Positions 51,502-61,106 of a stretch of DNA of 64,000 nt are shown here, in pieces. The stretch is taken from contig CAVRLB010000004.1 in assembly GCA_963722295.1 (NCBI GenBank), positions 124,001 through 188,000 on the forward strand, given 5' to 3'. How positions within the stretch are numbered: the stretch's first letter is position 1; every line of letters starts with the position of its first letter. This stretch comes from Brooklawnia sp032229645 (GTDB lineage: Bacteria; Actinomycetota; Actinomycetes; Propionibacteriales; Propionibacteriaceae). The notes beneath the pieces are model-generated. The model did no database searches. It was given only the letters and a program-made list of their open reading frames with translations, and had not been told where the DNA came from. The position numbers were made by a program, and so were the translations under genes.

Positions 51502-52185
51502 TCACTTCCTCTTCAAAGCGGCCTTGGCGGCCGACTTCGACTTGTACTGGATCTTCTGGCCGCGCTGTGCCTTGGCGTCGTCCACGGCCTTGAACGGGAA
51601 GCCCAGCTGCTTGAGCAGCGCCCGGCCCTCGTCGTCGTCGGTTGCCGTCGTCACGAAGGTGATATCCATGCCACGCAGCCGATCGATCCTGTCCTGATCG
51701 ATTTCGTGGAACATCACCTGCTCGTTCAGACCGAAGGTGTAGTTGCCGCGACCGTCGAACTGGTTGCCGTTGAGGCCACGGAAGTCACGAATACGAGGCA
51801 GTGCGGTGGTCAGCAGCCGGTCGGCGAACTCCCACATGCGATCGCCACGCAGCGTCACATGGCAGCCGATCGCCTGTCCCTCACGCAGTTTGAACTGAGC
51901 GATGGACTTGCGGGCCTTGGTGACCTGGGGCTTCTGACCGGTGATCGCCGTGATATCGCGGATCGCACCGTCCAGGACCTTCGAATCGTGAGCGGCGTCA
52001 CCGACACCCATGTTCACCACGATCTTGGTCAGCCCGGGGATCTGCATGACATTGGCGTACTTGAACTGCTCGTGCAGCGCCGGAGCGATCTCGTCGGCGT
52101 AGCGCTTCTTCAGACGCGGGGTGGTCGCTGCGGACGCACGCGCCACCTCGGCCGGCTTCTCGACGGCTTCAGACTTGCGGGCCAT
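51502..52185 (-). CDS. rplE: 50S ribosomal protein L5
   Basis: L5 contacts 5S rRNA. The core begins LKKRYADEIAPALHEQFKYA and includes VVNMGVGDAAHDSKVL and RDFRGLNGNQFDGRGNYTFG. An N-terminal extension of about 24 residues and a basic C-terminus bring it to 227 residues, against about 180 typical. The start overlaps the rplX stop by 1 nt. Confidence 0.96.
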   Translation of the reverse strand: MARKSEAVEKPAEVARASAATTPRLKKRYADEIAPALHEQFKYANVMQIPGLTKIVVNMGVGDAAHDSKVLDGAIRDITAITGQKPQVTKARKSIAQFKLREGQAIGCHVTLRGDRMWEFADRLLTTALPRIRDFRGLNGNQFDGRGNYTFGLNEQVMFHEIDQDRIDRLRGMDITFVTTATDDDEGRALLKQLGFPFKAVDDAKAQRGQKIQYKSKSAAKAALKRK

Positions 52186-52553
52186 CAGATCTCCTTCCCG
52201 GTCTTACGAGCAATACGCACGCCACGGGTACCGGTGTACTCCGAACCGTCGGGACGGGTCTTGGTCACCTCGTTGCGCTTCGAACCGATACGGGTCAGCA
52301 CCTCGTTGCCCTGGTCGTCCTTGGTCACCAGTTGCACATTCGAGACGTGGATCGGCGCCTCGGAGCTGACGATGCCACCCTTGGTGCTACGCCCGGTGCT
52401 CTGATCGGCCTGGTCGCGCAGGTGGCGCTTCATGATGTTCACGCCCTGCACCAGAACGCGATCATTCTCCGGGTAGACAGCGATGATCTCGCCGAGTGCA
52501 CCCTTGTCCTTGCCCGCGATAATCTTGACGCGGTCGCCCTTCTTGAGTTTCAC
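52185..52553 (-). CDS. rplX: 50S ribosomal protein L24
   Basis: L24 starts 50S assembly. The KOW motif is KKGDRVKIIAGKDKGALGEI, followed by VLVQGVNIMKRHLRDQADQS. The length is 122 residues. It abuts rplN and overlaps rplE by 1 nt. Confidence 0.96.
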   Translation of the reverse strand: MKLKKGDRVKIIAGKDKGALGEIIAVYPENDRVLVQGVNIMKRHLRDQADQSTGRSTKGGIVSSEAPIHVSNVQLVTKDDQGNEVLTRIGSKRNEVTKTRPDGSEYTGTRGVRIARKTGKEI

Positions 52554-52922
52554 TCAGATCACCTCCGGAGCCAGCGACACGATGCGCATGAACTTCTTGT
52601 CGCGTAGCTCGCGAGCGACCGGCCCGAAGATGCGGGAGCCGCGGGGCTCGCCGTCGTTCTTCAGAATGACAGCCGCATTCTCGTCGAACTTGATGTAGGA
52701 GCCGTCGGCACGACGATGCTCCTTGGCGGTACGGACGACGACGGCCTTGACCACATCGCCCTTCTTGACGTTGCCGCCGGGGATGGCGTCCTTCACGGTG
52801 GCCACGATCGTGTCACCGAGACCGGCGTAGCGACGCTTCGAGCCACCGAGCACACGGATGCACAAGATCTCCTTGGCACCAGTGTTGTCGGCGACTCGCA
52901 GTCGCGTCTCCTGCTGGATCAT
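52554..52922 (-). CDS. rplN: 50S ribosomal protein L14
   Basis: Recognised by MIQQETRLRVADNTGAKEIL and CIRVLGGSKRRYAGLGDTIV. ATG at 52922 has GGAGGAG upstream and gives 122 residues. It is the first gene after a 153-nt spacer following rpsQ. Confidence 0.97.
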   Translation of the reverse strand: MIQQETRLRVADNTGAKEILCIRVLGGSKRRYAGLGDTIVATVKDAIPGGNVKKGDVVKAVVVRTAKEHRRADGSYIKFDENAAVILKNDGEPRGSRIFGPVARELRDKKFMRIVSLAPEVI

Positions 52923-53075
52923 TTCTTCTCCTCCGCTCCACTGGTTCCCCTGCCGGGGCCTTGTGGAACTCGTTGGGTGCCCTGGATTTTGCCAGGACGG
53001 TTCCGGGTTCCGCACAGATTCTCGCGTCCGATGCCCGGAGCAGTCCGGGGATGCGAGAACCCGCGTGGGGTGAAA
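52923..53075 (-). other. Spacer between rpsQ and rplN with hairpin
   Basis: This 153-nt gap separates the rpsJ-rpsQ and rplN-rplO blocks. It has a hairpin with TTCTCGC/GCGAGAA (53020-53026 with 53054-53060) and an inner CCCGGA/TCCGGG stem. It may be an attenuator or regulatory leader for rplN; no U-tract makes it a simple terminator. Confidence 0.5.
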
Positions 53076-53351
53076 CTAGCGGGCCTTCTCCACGACCTCG
53101 ATCAAGCGCCAGCGCTTGGTGGCCGAGAGCGGACGAGTCTCCATCACACGGACGCGGTCGCCCACGCCTGCCTCATTCTGCTCGTCGTGGGCCTTCAGCT
53201 TGGTGGTCTGGCTCATCACCTTGCCGTAAAGCGGGTGCTTCACTCGATCGGCCACCGCGACGACGATGGTCTTGTCCATCTTGTCGGACACCACGACGCC
53301 CTCACGGACCTTGCGTCCGGCGCGCCGGGGTTCGGTGTTGGTATCGCTCAT
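53076..53351 (-). CDS. rpsQ: 30S ribosomal protein S17
   Basis: The OB-fold protein has REGVVVSDKMDKTIVVAVAD, HPLYGKVMSQTTKLKAHDEQ and ETRPLSATKRWRLIEVVEKA. The length is 91 residues. It overlaps rpmC by 4 nt. Confidence 0.96.
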   Translation of the reverse strand: MSDTNTEPRRAGRKVREGVVVSDKMDKTIVVAVADRVKHPLYGKVMSQTTKLKAHDEQNEAGVGDRVRVMETRPLSATKRWRLIEVVEKAR

Positions 53352-53593
53352 GCTTCGTCAGCCTTCTGATCAGGGTCTTCGATGATGCCCAGGTTGCGTT
53401 CCTGCAGCACCGTGTAGATGCGCGCGATGTCCTTGCGGACCTCACGCAGCCGTGCGGTGGAGGCCAACTGACCGGTGGCGGACTGGAAGCGCAGGTTGAA
53501 CAGCTCTTCCTTCAGCGCCAGGACCTGGTCGTTGAGTTCCTTGCCGGACAGACCTCGCAGGTCCGCAGCGTTCAATGCCTTGGTGTCAGCCAT
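53348..53593 (-). CDS. rpmC: 50S ribosomal protein L29
   Basis: The 81-residue helical-hairpin protein contains LRGLSGKELNDQVLALKEEL and FQSATGQLASTARLREVRKD. It lies near the polypeptide exit tunnel. It starts 2 nt after rplP. Confidence 0.95.
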   Translation of the reverse strand: MADTKALNAADLRGLSGKELNDQVLALKEELFNLRFQSATGQLASTARLREVRKDIARIYTVLQERNLGIIEDPDQKADEA

Positions 53594-53595
53594 GG

Positions 53596-54012
53596 TCAGT
53601 TCACCTCTTCGCGCTTGATGAAGCGGGCCTTGAAGGGCAGCTTGTGGATGGCGAGGCGCATGGCTTCGCGAGCCACATCCTCGGTGACGCCGGACAGCTC
53701 GAAAAGCACGCGTCCGGGCTTGATGTTGGCCACCCAGAATTCTGGGGAGCCCTTACCCGAACCCATCCGGGACTCGGCCGGGTGCTTGGTGAGCGGACGG
53801 TCCGGGTAGACGTTGATCCAGACCTTGCCACCACGCTTGATGTGACGGGTCATCGCGATACGAGCGGCCTCAATCTGACGGTTCGTCAGGTAGGACGACT
53901 CCAGCGACTGAATGCCGAAGTCACCGAAGGCCAGCTGGGTGCCGCCCTTGGCCAGCCCGTCGCGGTGCGGACGGTGCTGCTTGCGGTGCTTCACTCGACG
54001 AGGAATCAGCAT
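53596..54012 (-). CDS. rplP: 50S ribosomal protein L16
   Basis: Recognised by MLIPRRVKHRKQHRPHRDGL, ESSYLTNRQIEAARIAMTRH and RMGSGKGSPEFWVANIKPGR. The length is 138 residues. Confidence 0.97.
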   Translation of the reverse strand: MLIPRRVKHRKQHRPHRDGLAKGGTQLAFGDFGIQSLESSYLTNRQIEAARIAMTRHIKRGGKVWINVYPDRPLTKHPAESRMGSGKGSPEFWVANIKPGRVLFELSGVTEDVAREAMRLAIHKLPFKARFIKREEVN

Positions 54013-54014
54013 GC

Positions 54015-54854
54015 TCAGGCTCCTGCGTTCTCGGTAGCGGGGGCGCTGGCGGCGCCCTGGTCAGCAGCAGCGGGCGCCTCGTTACGAGCCTCGTCGGCCC
54101 GGTTGCGGCGTCCTCCGCGATCGCCACCACGGTCGCGACCCTCGCCGCGGCCGGGACGACGGTTGGACCGCTGACCACGTGACGGAGCGGCCTGCCGGGC
54201 CGCCTTCTGAGCGGCGCGCTCAGCGCGGGTGCCGATGACATCGCCCTTGTAGATCCAGACCTTCACGCCGATCCGGCCGAAGGTGGTCTTGGCCTCGTAG
54301 AAGCCGTAGTCGATGTCCGCACGCAGGGTATGCAGCGGCACCCGGCCGTCGCGGTAGCCCTCGGAGCGGCTCATTTCGGCGCCACCCAGACGGCCCGAGC
54401 ACTTCACCCGGATGCCCAGGGCGCCGGCACGCATGGCGGTCTGCTGAGCCTTGCGCATCGCGCGGCGGAAGGCCACGCGGGCGCCGAGCTGCTCGGCGAT
54501 GCCCTGAGCCACCAGCTGAGCGTCGGTCTCGGGGTTGCGCACCTCGAGGATGTTCAGCTGAACCTGCTTGCCGGTCATCTTCTCCAGAGCCCCGCGGACC
54601 CGCTCGGCCTCGGCACCGTTGCGTCCGATGACGATGCCCGGACGAGCGGCGTGCAGGTAGATCGTGACGCGCTCGGAGCGACGCTCGATCTCGATCTTGC
54701 TGATGCCGGCGCGCTCCAGGTTGGTGGTGAGGTACTTGCGAATCTTGTCGTCCTCGCCCACGAACTCGGCGTACTGCTTGTCGGCATACCAACGCGCGGT
54801 GTGGTCGGTGGTCACACCCAGGCGGAAGCCGATCGGGTTGATCTTTTGTCCCAT
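54015..54854 (-). CDS. rpsC: 30S ribosomal protein S3 with Arg/Ala-rich tail
   Basis: S3 has the KH domain (VTIYLHAARPGIVIGRNGAE) and the C-terminal domain SEGYRDGRVPLHTLRADIDY. Beyond residue 215 a low-complexity tail of about 65 residues, rich in Arg, Gly, Asp and Ala, extends it to 279 residues, as in many actinobacteria. Confidence 0.96.
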   Translation of the reverse strand: MGQKINPIGFRLGVTTDHTARWYADKQYAEFVGEDDKIRKYLTTNLERAGISKIEIERRSERVTIYLHAARPGIVIGRNGAEAERVRGALEKMTGKQVQLNILEVRNPETDAQLVAQGIAEQLGARVAFRRAMRKAQQTAMRAGALGIRVKCSGRLGGAEMSRSEGYRDGRVPLHTLRADIDYGFYEAKTTFGRIGVKVWIYKGDVIGTRAERAAQKAARQAAPSRGQRSNRRPGRGEGRDRGGDRGGRRNRADEARNEAPAAADQGAASAPATENAGA

Positions 54855-54856
54855 GC

Positions 54857-55276
54857 TCAGGCCTCCTTCTTGGTGTTGGCGGCCTTCACGGCCTTCGGCT
54901 CGACGACCACGGTGATGTGGCTCGCACGCTTGTAGATGCGGCTTGCCGAACCCTTCGCCCGGGGACGGATGCGGCGCATCGTGACGCCCTCGTCCACGAA
55001 CGCCTGCGAGACGAAGAGGTCGTCCGCACGCAGGGATTCGGTGTTCTCGGCATTGGCGACCGCGGAGGCCACCACCTTATAGACCGGCTCGCTGGCGGCC
55101 TGCGGCGCGAAGCGCAGCGTGGCCAGGGCGTCGTTGACGTCCATACCGCGTACCAGGTCGACCACTCGACGGACCTTCGTCGGGCTCATCCGCACGTGAC
55201 GCGCGATGGCATACGAGCCGGGCCGATCGCCGAGCAGGGCAAGGCGACGGCTGGGTCGCTCGTTGTTGTTGCTCAT
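54857..55276 (-). CDS. rplV: 50S ribosomal protein L22
   Basis: Recognised by ARHVRMSPTKVRRVVDLVRG and the tunnel hairpin MRRIRPRAKGSASRIYKRAS. The length is 139 residues, including a short variable N-terminus. Confidence 0.96.
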   Translation of the reverse strand: MSNNNERPSRRLALLGDRPGSYAIARHVRMSPTKVRRVVDLVRGMDVNDALATLRFAPQAASEPVYKVVASAVANAENTESLRADDLFVSQAFVDEGVTMRRIRPRAKGSASRIYKRASHITVVVEPKAVKAANTKKEA

Positions 55277-55306
55277 TGTCGAATCAGTTCCTTGTCTGTC
55301 CAGGCG

Positions 55307-55588
55307 TCAGCGCCGACGGCTCTTCTTGTCGTCCCGCACGTGGCCCCGGAAGGTTCGCGTGGGGGCGAACTCTCCGAGCTTGTGACCGATCATGGCCTCG
55401 GTGATGAACACCGGCACATGCTTGCGACCGTCATGCACCGCGATGGTGTGACCGAGCATGTCGGGAACGATCATCGAACGTCGCGACCAGGTCTTGATGA
55501 CATTCTTGGTGCCCTTGTCGTTCTGGGCATCGACCTTTTTGGCCAGGTGCTCGTCGACGAAGGGACCCTTCTTAAGGCTGCGTGGCAT
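55307..55588 (-). CDS. rpsS: 30S ribosomal protein S19
   Basis: The 93-residue protein begins MPRSLKKGPFVDEHLAKKVD and contains WSRRSMIVPDMLGHTIAVHD. Confidence 0.96.
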   Translation of the reverse strand: MPRSLKKGPFVDEHLAKKVDAQNDKGTKNVIKTWSRRSMIVPDMLGHTIAVHDGRKHVPVFITEAMIGHKLGEFAPTRTFRGHVRDDKKSRRR

Positions 55589-55603
55589 TACCTAAACTCC
55601 CTG

Positions 55604-56440
<837 letters not shown>

Positions 56441-56463
56441 CTGTCTCGTCGTCCTTGTTGTCG

Positions 56464-56772
56464 TCAGGCCGTCGGGCCCTGGAAGATGTCGATCCGGTCA
56501 CCGGGCGCGACGCTGATGATCGCGCGCTTGGTGTTGGGGCGGCGGCCGATCCCGTAACGGGTGCGGCGAGTCTTGCCCTGCCGGTTGATCGTGTTGACCG
56601 AGAGCACCTTGACACCGAAGATCTGCTCAACGGCAATCTTGATCTGGGTCTTGTTGGCGCGGGGGTCAACGATGAACGTGTACTTGTTCTCGTCGAGAAG
56701 GCCGTAGCTCTTCTCCGAGACGACCGGCGCGAACAGAATGTCGCGCGGATCGCTGATCTTGACGTCGCTCAC
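56464..56772 (-). CDS. rplW: 50S ribosomal protein L23
   Basis: L23 docks SRP and trigger factor at the tunnel exit. Recognised by DILFAPVVSEKSYGLLDENK and the basic VNTINRQGKTRRTRYGIGRR. The length is 102 residues. It overlaps rplD by 4 nt. Confidence 0.96.
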   Translation of the reverse strand: MSDVKISDPRDILFAPVVSEKSYGLLDENKYTFIVDPRANKTQIKIAVEQIFGVKVLSVNTINRQGKTRRTRYGIGRRPNTKRAIISVAPGDRIDIFQGPTA

Positions 56773-57467
56773 TTCTCATCCTCCTGCGCGGCGGCCTCGG
56801 ACTCGGTCGCCACAGCCTTGACCGACTTGCCCTTCGCGGGACCCGCGGCGAGAGCCTCAAGCGCGGCAGCGGTGAACACCACGGCGTCCGAAACCACCAC
56901 GTCGTAGGCGTTCAGCTGATCGACGGCCAGCGTGTGCACGCCCGGCAGATTGCGCAGGCTCAGCCAGCTGGTGTCGTCACCTCGATCGAGCACCACCAGG
57001 TAGCGGGTGAAATCGCCGACCGAGGCGAGCCGCTGGGCGGCCTGCCGGGTCGAGGGGGTCTCGCCGATGCCGAACTGATCGACAACGAAGACCAGGCCCT
57101 CACGAGCGCGGTCACTCAGGGCGCCGCGAAGGGCGGCCTGAATCATCTTCTTGGGGGTCCGCTGGGCGTAGCTGCGCGGCTGCGGGCCGTGCACGACGCC
57201 GCCACCGACCCACTGCGGAGCGCGGCGCGAACCCTGACGGGCGCGACCGGTGCCCTTCTGGCGCCACGGCTTGGCGCCGCCGCCGGAGACCTCACCACGA
57301 GTCTTGGTGGAGTGCGTGCCCTGGCGAGCCGCGGCCTGCTGAGCAACCACCACCTGGTGGATCAACGGCACATTCGTCGTGACATCGAACAACTCGGCGG
57401 GCAGTTCGGCCGAACCGGCCTGCTTTCCGTCGGCGCCGAGGACGTCAACCTTCAACGTCTCGCTCAC
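56769..57467 (-). CDS. rplD: 50S ribosomal protein L4
   Basis: The tunnel loop is present: TKTRGEVSGGGAKPWRQKGT then GRARQGSRRAPQWVGGGVVH. In E. coli L4 autoregulates the S10 operon. A short Ala/Lys/Glu tail ends the 232-residue protein. It overlaps rplC by 4 nt. Confidence 0.96.
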   Translation of the reverse strand: MSETLKVDVLGADGKQAGSAELPAELFDVTTNVPLIHQVVVAQQAAARQGTHSTKTRGEVSGGGAKPWRQKGTGRARQGSRRAPQWVGGGVVHGPQPRSYAQRTPKKMIQAALRGALSDRAREGLVFVVDQFGIGETPSTRQAAQRLASVGDFTRYLVVLDRGDDTSWLSLRNLPGVHTLAVDQLNAYDVVVSDAVVFTAAALEALAAGPAKGKSVKAVATESEAAAQEDEK

Positions 57468-58123
57468 TTGGCATCACCCTTCTTGGCTGCGGTGCGGACG
57501 ACCACGAGCGAACCCTTGTTGCCCGGGATAGCACCGGTGACCAGCAGCAGACCCTTGTCGGAGTCAACCGCATGCACGGTCAGATTCTGGACGGTGGACT
57601 GCACAGCACCCATGCGACCGGCCATCCGCATGCCCTTGAAGACCTTGCCTGGGGTCGAGCAGCCGCCGATGGAACCCGGCGAGCGGTGCTTGCGGTGCAC
57701 ACCGTGGCTGGCGCGCAGGCCCTTGAAGCCGTGGCGCTTGACGACACCCGCGGTGCCCTTGCCCTTGGTGATGCCGGTCACGTCAACGACGTCGCCACCG
57801 GCGAAAACATCGGCGGTGATCTCCTGACCGATGGTGTACTCGGTGGCATCGGAGGTACGCAGCTCCACCAGATGCTTGCGGGGGGTCACTCCCGCCTTCT
57901 CGAACTGCCCGGCCTGCGGCTTGGTCACCGACTTGGCGCGAACCGCCCCGAAGCCGAGCTGAACGGCGGAGTAGCCGTCGGACTCGGGGGTGCGCACCTG
58001 GGTGACCACACACGGGCCGGCCTGGATCACGGTTACCGGGACGACGCGATTGTTCTCGTCCCACAGCTGGGTCATGCCGAGCTTGACGCCCGCCAGCCCC
58101 TTCACCTTGCGTTCACTAGTCAT
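57464..58123 (-). CDS. rplC: 50S ribosomal protein L3
   Basis: Recognised by LAGVKLGMTQLWDENNRVVP and the HGFKGLRASHGVHRKHRSPG loop that reaches the peptidyl-transferase centre. ATG at 58123 has a GAGG upstream and gives 219 residues; an upstream GTG is possible. Confidence 0.96.
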   Translation of the reverse strand: MTSERKVKGLAGVKLGMTQLWDENNRVVPVTVIQAGPCVVTQVRTPESDGYSAVQLGFGAVRAKSVTKPQAGQFEKAGVTPRKHLVELRTSDATEYTIGQEITADVFAGGDVVDVTGITKGKGTAGVVKRHGFKGLRASHGVHRKHRSPGSIGGCSTPGKVFKGMRMAGRMGAVQSTVQNLTVHAVDSDKGLLLVTGAIPGNKGSLVVVRTAAKKGDAK

Positions 58124-58134
58124 ATCAATCGACC

Positions 58135-58446
58135 TCACGGGAGCTTGATCTCGATGTCGACACCAGCCGGCAGGTCGAGACGCATCAGCGAATCCACCGT
58201 CTTGGGGGTCGGGTCGAGGATGTCGATGAGCCGCTTGTGGGTACGCATTTCAAAATGCTCGCGACTGTCTTTGTACTTGTGCGGAGAGCGAATGACGCAC
58301 CACACGTTCTTCTCGGTCGGCAGCGGCACTGGGCCGGCAACCTTGGCACCCGTCCGGGTGACGGTGTCGACGATCTTGCGCGCCGACGAGTCAATGACCT
58401 CGTGGTCATAGGCCCGAAGCCTGATGCGGATCTTTTGTCCCGCCAC
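58135..58446 (-). CDS. rpsJ: 30S ribosomal protein S10
   Basis: S10 (NusE) also acts in antitermination. It begins VAGQKIRIRLRAYDHEVIDS and has TEKNVWCVIRSPHKYKDSRE and MRTHKRLIDILDPTPKTVDS. GTG at 58446 has AGAAGGAAC upstream. The length is 103 residues. First gene of the S10 block. Confidence 0.97.
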   Translation of the reverse strand: MAGQKIRIRLRAYDHEVIDSSARKIVDTVTRTGAKVAGPVPLPTEKNVWCVIRSPHKYKDSREHFEMRTHKRLIDILDPTPKTVDSLMRLDLPAGVDIEIKLP

Positions 58447-58801
58447 GGTTGTTCCTTCTACTCGTGCAGCCGGAATCCGGACCCGAAAATGGCCCAAATC
58501 CCGCCCAACATCGCTTGTCAATGCCGTATTGCTCGACCCCCGTGGTCGGGCGTGTCGCACATGGTTCACCGCACTACCCACAAGCCCTCTGTTCAGATGC
58601 TTGCCAGCCCGCAGCGCTCGCCCTTGAGAGACGATCGCCAGCGCAGTGGGCAGTGCCCACGTCCAGCTGGTGCGGCTTCACCGGCGGTCACGCCAACTTG
58701 GAAGCCTGCGCTCCAGAACCCTCGCCTGTGCGTCCGGCCTCGACAGTTCGACTGCCTTATCCGCGGCGCGCACACAATGGCTCCAAAGGAGCAACCTGTA
58801 A

Positions 58802-58831
58802 ATCATCGCACGGAGTTGGGGCTGGTTTCAA
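58802..58831 (-). promoter_or_regulatory. Candidate S10 operon promoter
   Basis: On the minus strand TTGAAA (58831-58826) and GATGAT (58807-58802) are 18 nt apart. It is the best pair I find in this region, but other weak pairs exist. Confidence 0.35.
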
Positions 58832-58894
58832 ATCGGGTTGCGGCTCCAGGCTGGCAGCTGTGCCTCCCTGCCCCCTGTGTCTACCCTCCCCACC

Positions 58895-58945
58895 CGGATC
58901 GTGTAGCTCCAACGCCCGTCATGGGCTCCCGCGCTACACGATCAG
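58895..58945. repeat. GTGTAGC-type intergenic palindrome, copy C
   Basis: Arms GATCGTGTAGC (58897-58907) and GCTACACGATC (58933-58943) pair perfectly and enclose GCCCGTCATGGGC (58914-58926). It lies 30 nt beyond the gltX stop, a terminator-like position. Confidence 0.8.
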
Positions 58946-58974
58946 CCAAGGACCCCGCCGGTGCAGGGGCGGGG

Positions 58975-60438
58975 TCAGAGCTCGTCCTTCAGTCGGGCGA
59001 TCCGGGCCAGACTCGAATCCTTGCCCAGGATCTCCATCGATTCGAAGAGCGGCGGGGAGACCTGCTCGCCGGTGATCGCCACCCGCACCGGGGCGAAGGC
59101 GAACTTGGGCTTGAGCGCCATGCCATCCACCAGCGCCGTGTTCAGCGCCTCGTGAATGGCAGCGGTCGTCCAATCGTCCAGCTGCCGCAGGGTCTGCTCG
59201 GCGGCAGCGAGCACCTCTGCGGCGTGGTCTTTCAGCTTCGAGACGGCCACCGGGTTGATGACCAGCTGATCGTCCGGGGTGAAGAAGAACTGCAGCTTGG
59301 GCAGAGCCTCCGCCAACGTCACCAGGCGCTCCGAGATCAGCGGGGTCGCGGCGCGCACGAGTTCGCGTCCGCCCTCGGGAATCTGGCTCCACTGCCCCGA
59401 CTCCAGCCCATAGGAGACGATCCGGTCGGCCAGCTGGTCGGCGGGCAGCGAACGGATGTAGACGCCGTTCAGCCAGTCGAGCTTCTTGACATCGAAGATC
59501 GGCCCGACCGTGCTGACTTTCGCCCAGTCGAAGCCGTCGACGAAATCGTCGAAGCTCGAGACCTCTTGCTCGCCGTCGGCCGGCGGATAGGCCAGCAGCT
59601 GCAGAAAGTTGCGCAACGCCTCCGGCAGATAGCCCTGCTCGCGGAACCAGAGCAGCCGGGCCGCGGGGTTCTTGCGCTTCGAGATCTTCGACTTGTCGGT
59701 ATTGCGCAGCAACGGCATATGCGCGAAATCGGGCATCTGCCAGCCCAGCCACTTATAGAGCAGCAGGTGCTTGGGCGTCGAGCTGATCCATTCCTCACCG
59801 CGCACCACGGTGGTGATGCCCATCAGGTGATCGTCGACCACCACGGCGAGATGGTAGGTCGGGAAGCCATCCGCCTTCAAGATCACCTGATCGTCGGGAC
59901 GAGGAGCCTTTACCTCGCCGCGGATCAGGTCGTGGAAGCTCAGCGGCAGATCGTCGGGGATCAGCATCCGCACCACCGGAGTTTCGCTGAAGCCAGGCAG
60001 TTCGGCACGCTGCTCGCGTGTCATGCCCAGGCAGAGCCGGTCGTACCCGGTGTCGGCCTGCTTGCTGGCCTGCTGCTCGGCACGCATCTGCGCGAGCCGC
60101 TCACCCGAACACCAGCAGTAATAGGCATGGCCGTCGGCAATCAGCTTCTCGACGAACGGACGATAGGTGTCCAGCCGCTCCGACTGTTTGTAGGGAGCAT
60201 GCGGACCGCCGACCTCGGGACTCTCGTCAGCGTCCAGGCCGAGCCAGCGCAACGAGTCGTAGATCTGCTGTTCGGAACCCTCGACCAGCCGGTTGCGATC
60301 GGTGTCTTCGATGCGGAGCACGAATTGCCCGCCGGTCTTGCGCGACCATGCCTTGTCGAACAACGCCATATAGGCGGTCCCGACATGCGGATCGCCGGTG
60401 GGGCTCGGAGCAACACGGGTACGGGCTGGTGTGGTCAC
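58975..60438 (-). CDS. gltX: Glutamyl-tRNA synthetase
   Basis: This class I synthetase (487 residues) has the HIGH-equivalent HVGT in RVAPSPTGDPHVGTAYMALF (His18), the editing/zinc-region YYCWCSGERL, and the KMSKS-equivalent DKSKISKRKNP. GTG at 60438 gives the usual length and lies 8 nt from TAGGAT, so it may be leaderless. It stands alone between the S10 region and a divergent CBS gene. Confidence 0.97.
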   Translation of the reverse strand: MTTPARTRVAPSPTGDPHVGTAYMALFDKAWSRKTGGQFVLRIEDTDRNRLVEGSEQQIYDSLRWLGLDADESPEVGGPHAPYKQSERLDTYRPFVEKLIADGHAYYCWCSGERLAQMRAEQQASKQADTGYDRLCLGMTREQRAELPGFSETPVVRMLIPDDLPLSFHDLIRGEVKAPRPDDQVILKADGFPTYHLAVVVDDHLMGITTVVRGEEWISSTPKHLLLYKWLGWQMPDFAHMPLLRNTDKSKISKRKNPAARLLWFREQGYLPEALRNFLQLLAYPPADGEQEVSSFDDFVDGFDWAKVSTVGPIFDVKKLDWLNGVYIRSLPADQLADRIVSYGLESGQWSQIPEGGRELVRAATPLISERLVTLAEALPKLQFFFTPDDQLVINPVAVSKLKDHAAEVLAAAEQTLRQLDDWTTAAIHEALNTALVDGMALKPKFAFAPVRVAITGEQVSPPLFESMEILGKDSSLARIARLKDEL

Positions 60439-60446
60439 GGCGCACC

Positions 60447-60452
60447 ATCCTA
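60447..60452 (-). promoter_or_regulatory. -10 box of gltX, leaderless arrangement
   Basis: On the minus strand TAGGAT ends 8 nt before the gltX GTG. No ribosome site is visible. Confidence 0.4.
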
Positions 60453-60633
60453 CCGTGGTGTGCGGCAGTCCCCTGCGGTCGCGCACCTCCGAGGACGACC
60501 TCCGCTTCGTGCCATCAGGGCTGCGACCCACGATGAGCAGGCTGCGCGATCGGCTTCGTTAACGACCGCTGAGAGTTCGGCCGGTGACCGCACAATCTGC
60601 CCACAAACCGCCACCGGCCGGCCCCGTGCCGGA

Positions 60634-60639
60634 TACCGT
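60634..60639 (+). promoter_or_regulatory. -10 box of CBS gene, leaderless arrangement
   Basis: TACCGT ends 6 nt before the ATG at 60646. Confidence 0.35.
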
Positions 60640-60645
60640 GTGTGC

Positions 60646-61074
60646 ATGCGAGTCTATGACGTACTGAAGCATAAGGGCCATGACGTGGTCGTGGCCTCGC
60701 CGGATGCCACTGTGGCCGAGTTGCTGCAGTTGCTGGTCGAACACCGCATCGGGTCTGTGGTGGTGGTCGACGATGGACGGCCCGTCGGTCTGGTGGCCGA
60801 GCGCGATATCGTCAGCGCACTGGCGGCCGCCGACGACGATGTCCGTACTCACCTGGTCCGGGAGGTGATGGAGAGCATCGCGCACGTCGCCGCGCTCGAC
60901 GATGACACCGCCGACCTGGCCGCCACCATGACGGAGTTCCGAATCCGCCATCTGCCGGTGGTCGATCAAGACGGCAAGTTGCTCGCGATCGTCAGCATCG
61001 GCGACGTCGTCAAAGCACGCCTCGACACGCTCACCGACGAACGCGATCATCTCATCAACTACGTTCAGCAGTAG
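60646..61074 (+). CDS. CBS-domain pair protein
   Basis: The 142-residue protein consists of two CBS motifs: about 6-60 (VASPDATVAELLQLLVEHRI, VVDDGRPVGLVAERDI) and 75-130 (DTADLAATMTEFRIRHLPVV, LLAIVSIGDVVKARL). Stand-alone CBS pairs bind adenosyl compounds; mycobacterial Hrp1 is an example. Partner and ligand are unknown. A very long open frame upstream in the same phase runs antisense to gltX and is rejected. The stop is followed at once by a hairpin. Confidence 0.9.
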   Translation: MRVYDVLKHKGHDVVVASPDATVAELLQLLVEHRIGSVVVVDDGRPVGLVAERDIVSALAAADDDVRTHLVREVMESIAHVAALDDDTADLAATMTEFRIRHLPVVDQDGKLLAIVSIGDVVKARLDTLTDERDHLINYVQQ

Positions 61075-61106
61075 TTCTCTGGAGGTCCTAAGGACCCTCC
61101 AGAGAA
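61075..61106. terminator. Hairpin after the CBS gene, formed with the repeat end
   Basis: TTCTCTGGAGG-TCCT pairs with AGGA-CCCTCCAGAGAA around the centre, with one bulged base. It starts immediately after the stop codon. Its right arm runs into the AGAGAATTA end of the MITE-like copy 2. Confidence 0.7.

Larger units (their letters stand above)
58447..58974 (-). other. Long non-coding region upstream of rpsJ
   Basis: These 528 bp hold no convincing gene. They contain the predicted S10 promoter (58802-58831), a GTGGGC-AGT-GCCCAC hairpin (about 58647-58661) in the leader, and repeat copy C next to the gltX 3' end. A leader of about 350 nt is long enough for L4-type attenuation, which I could not resolve. 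Confidence 0.5.

Noticed and set aside
58237..60645. Upstream 800 codons of the open frame ending in the CBS protein
   Set aside because: They are antisense to gltX and cross the S10 leader and a repeat. The CBS family starts at 60646, where a promoter-like box is found.
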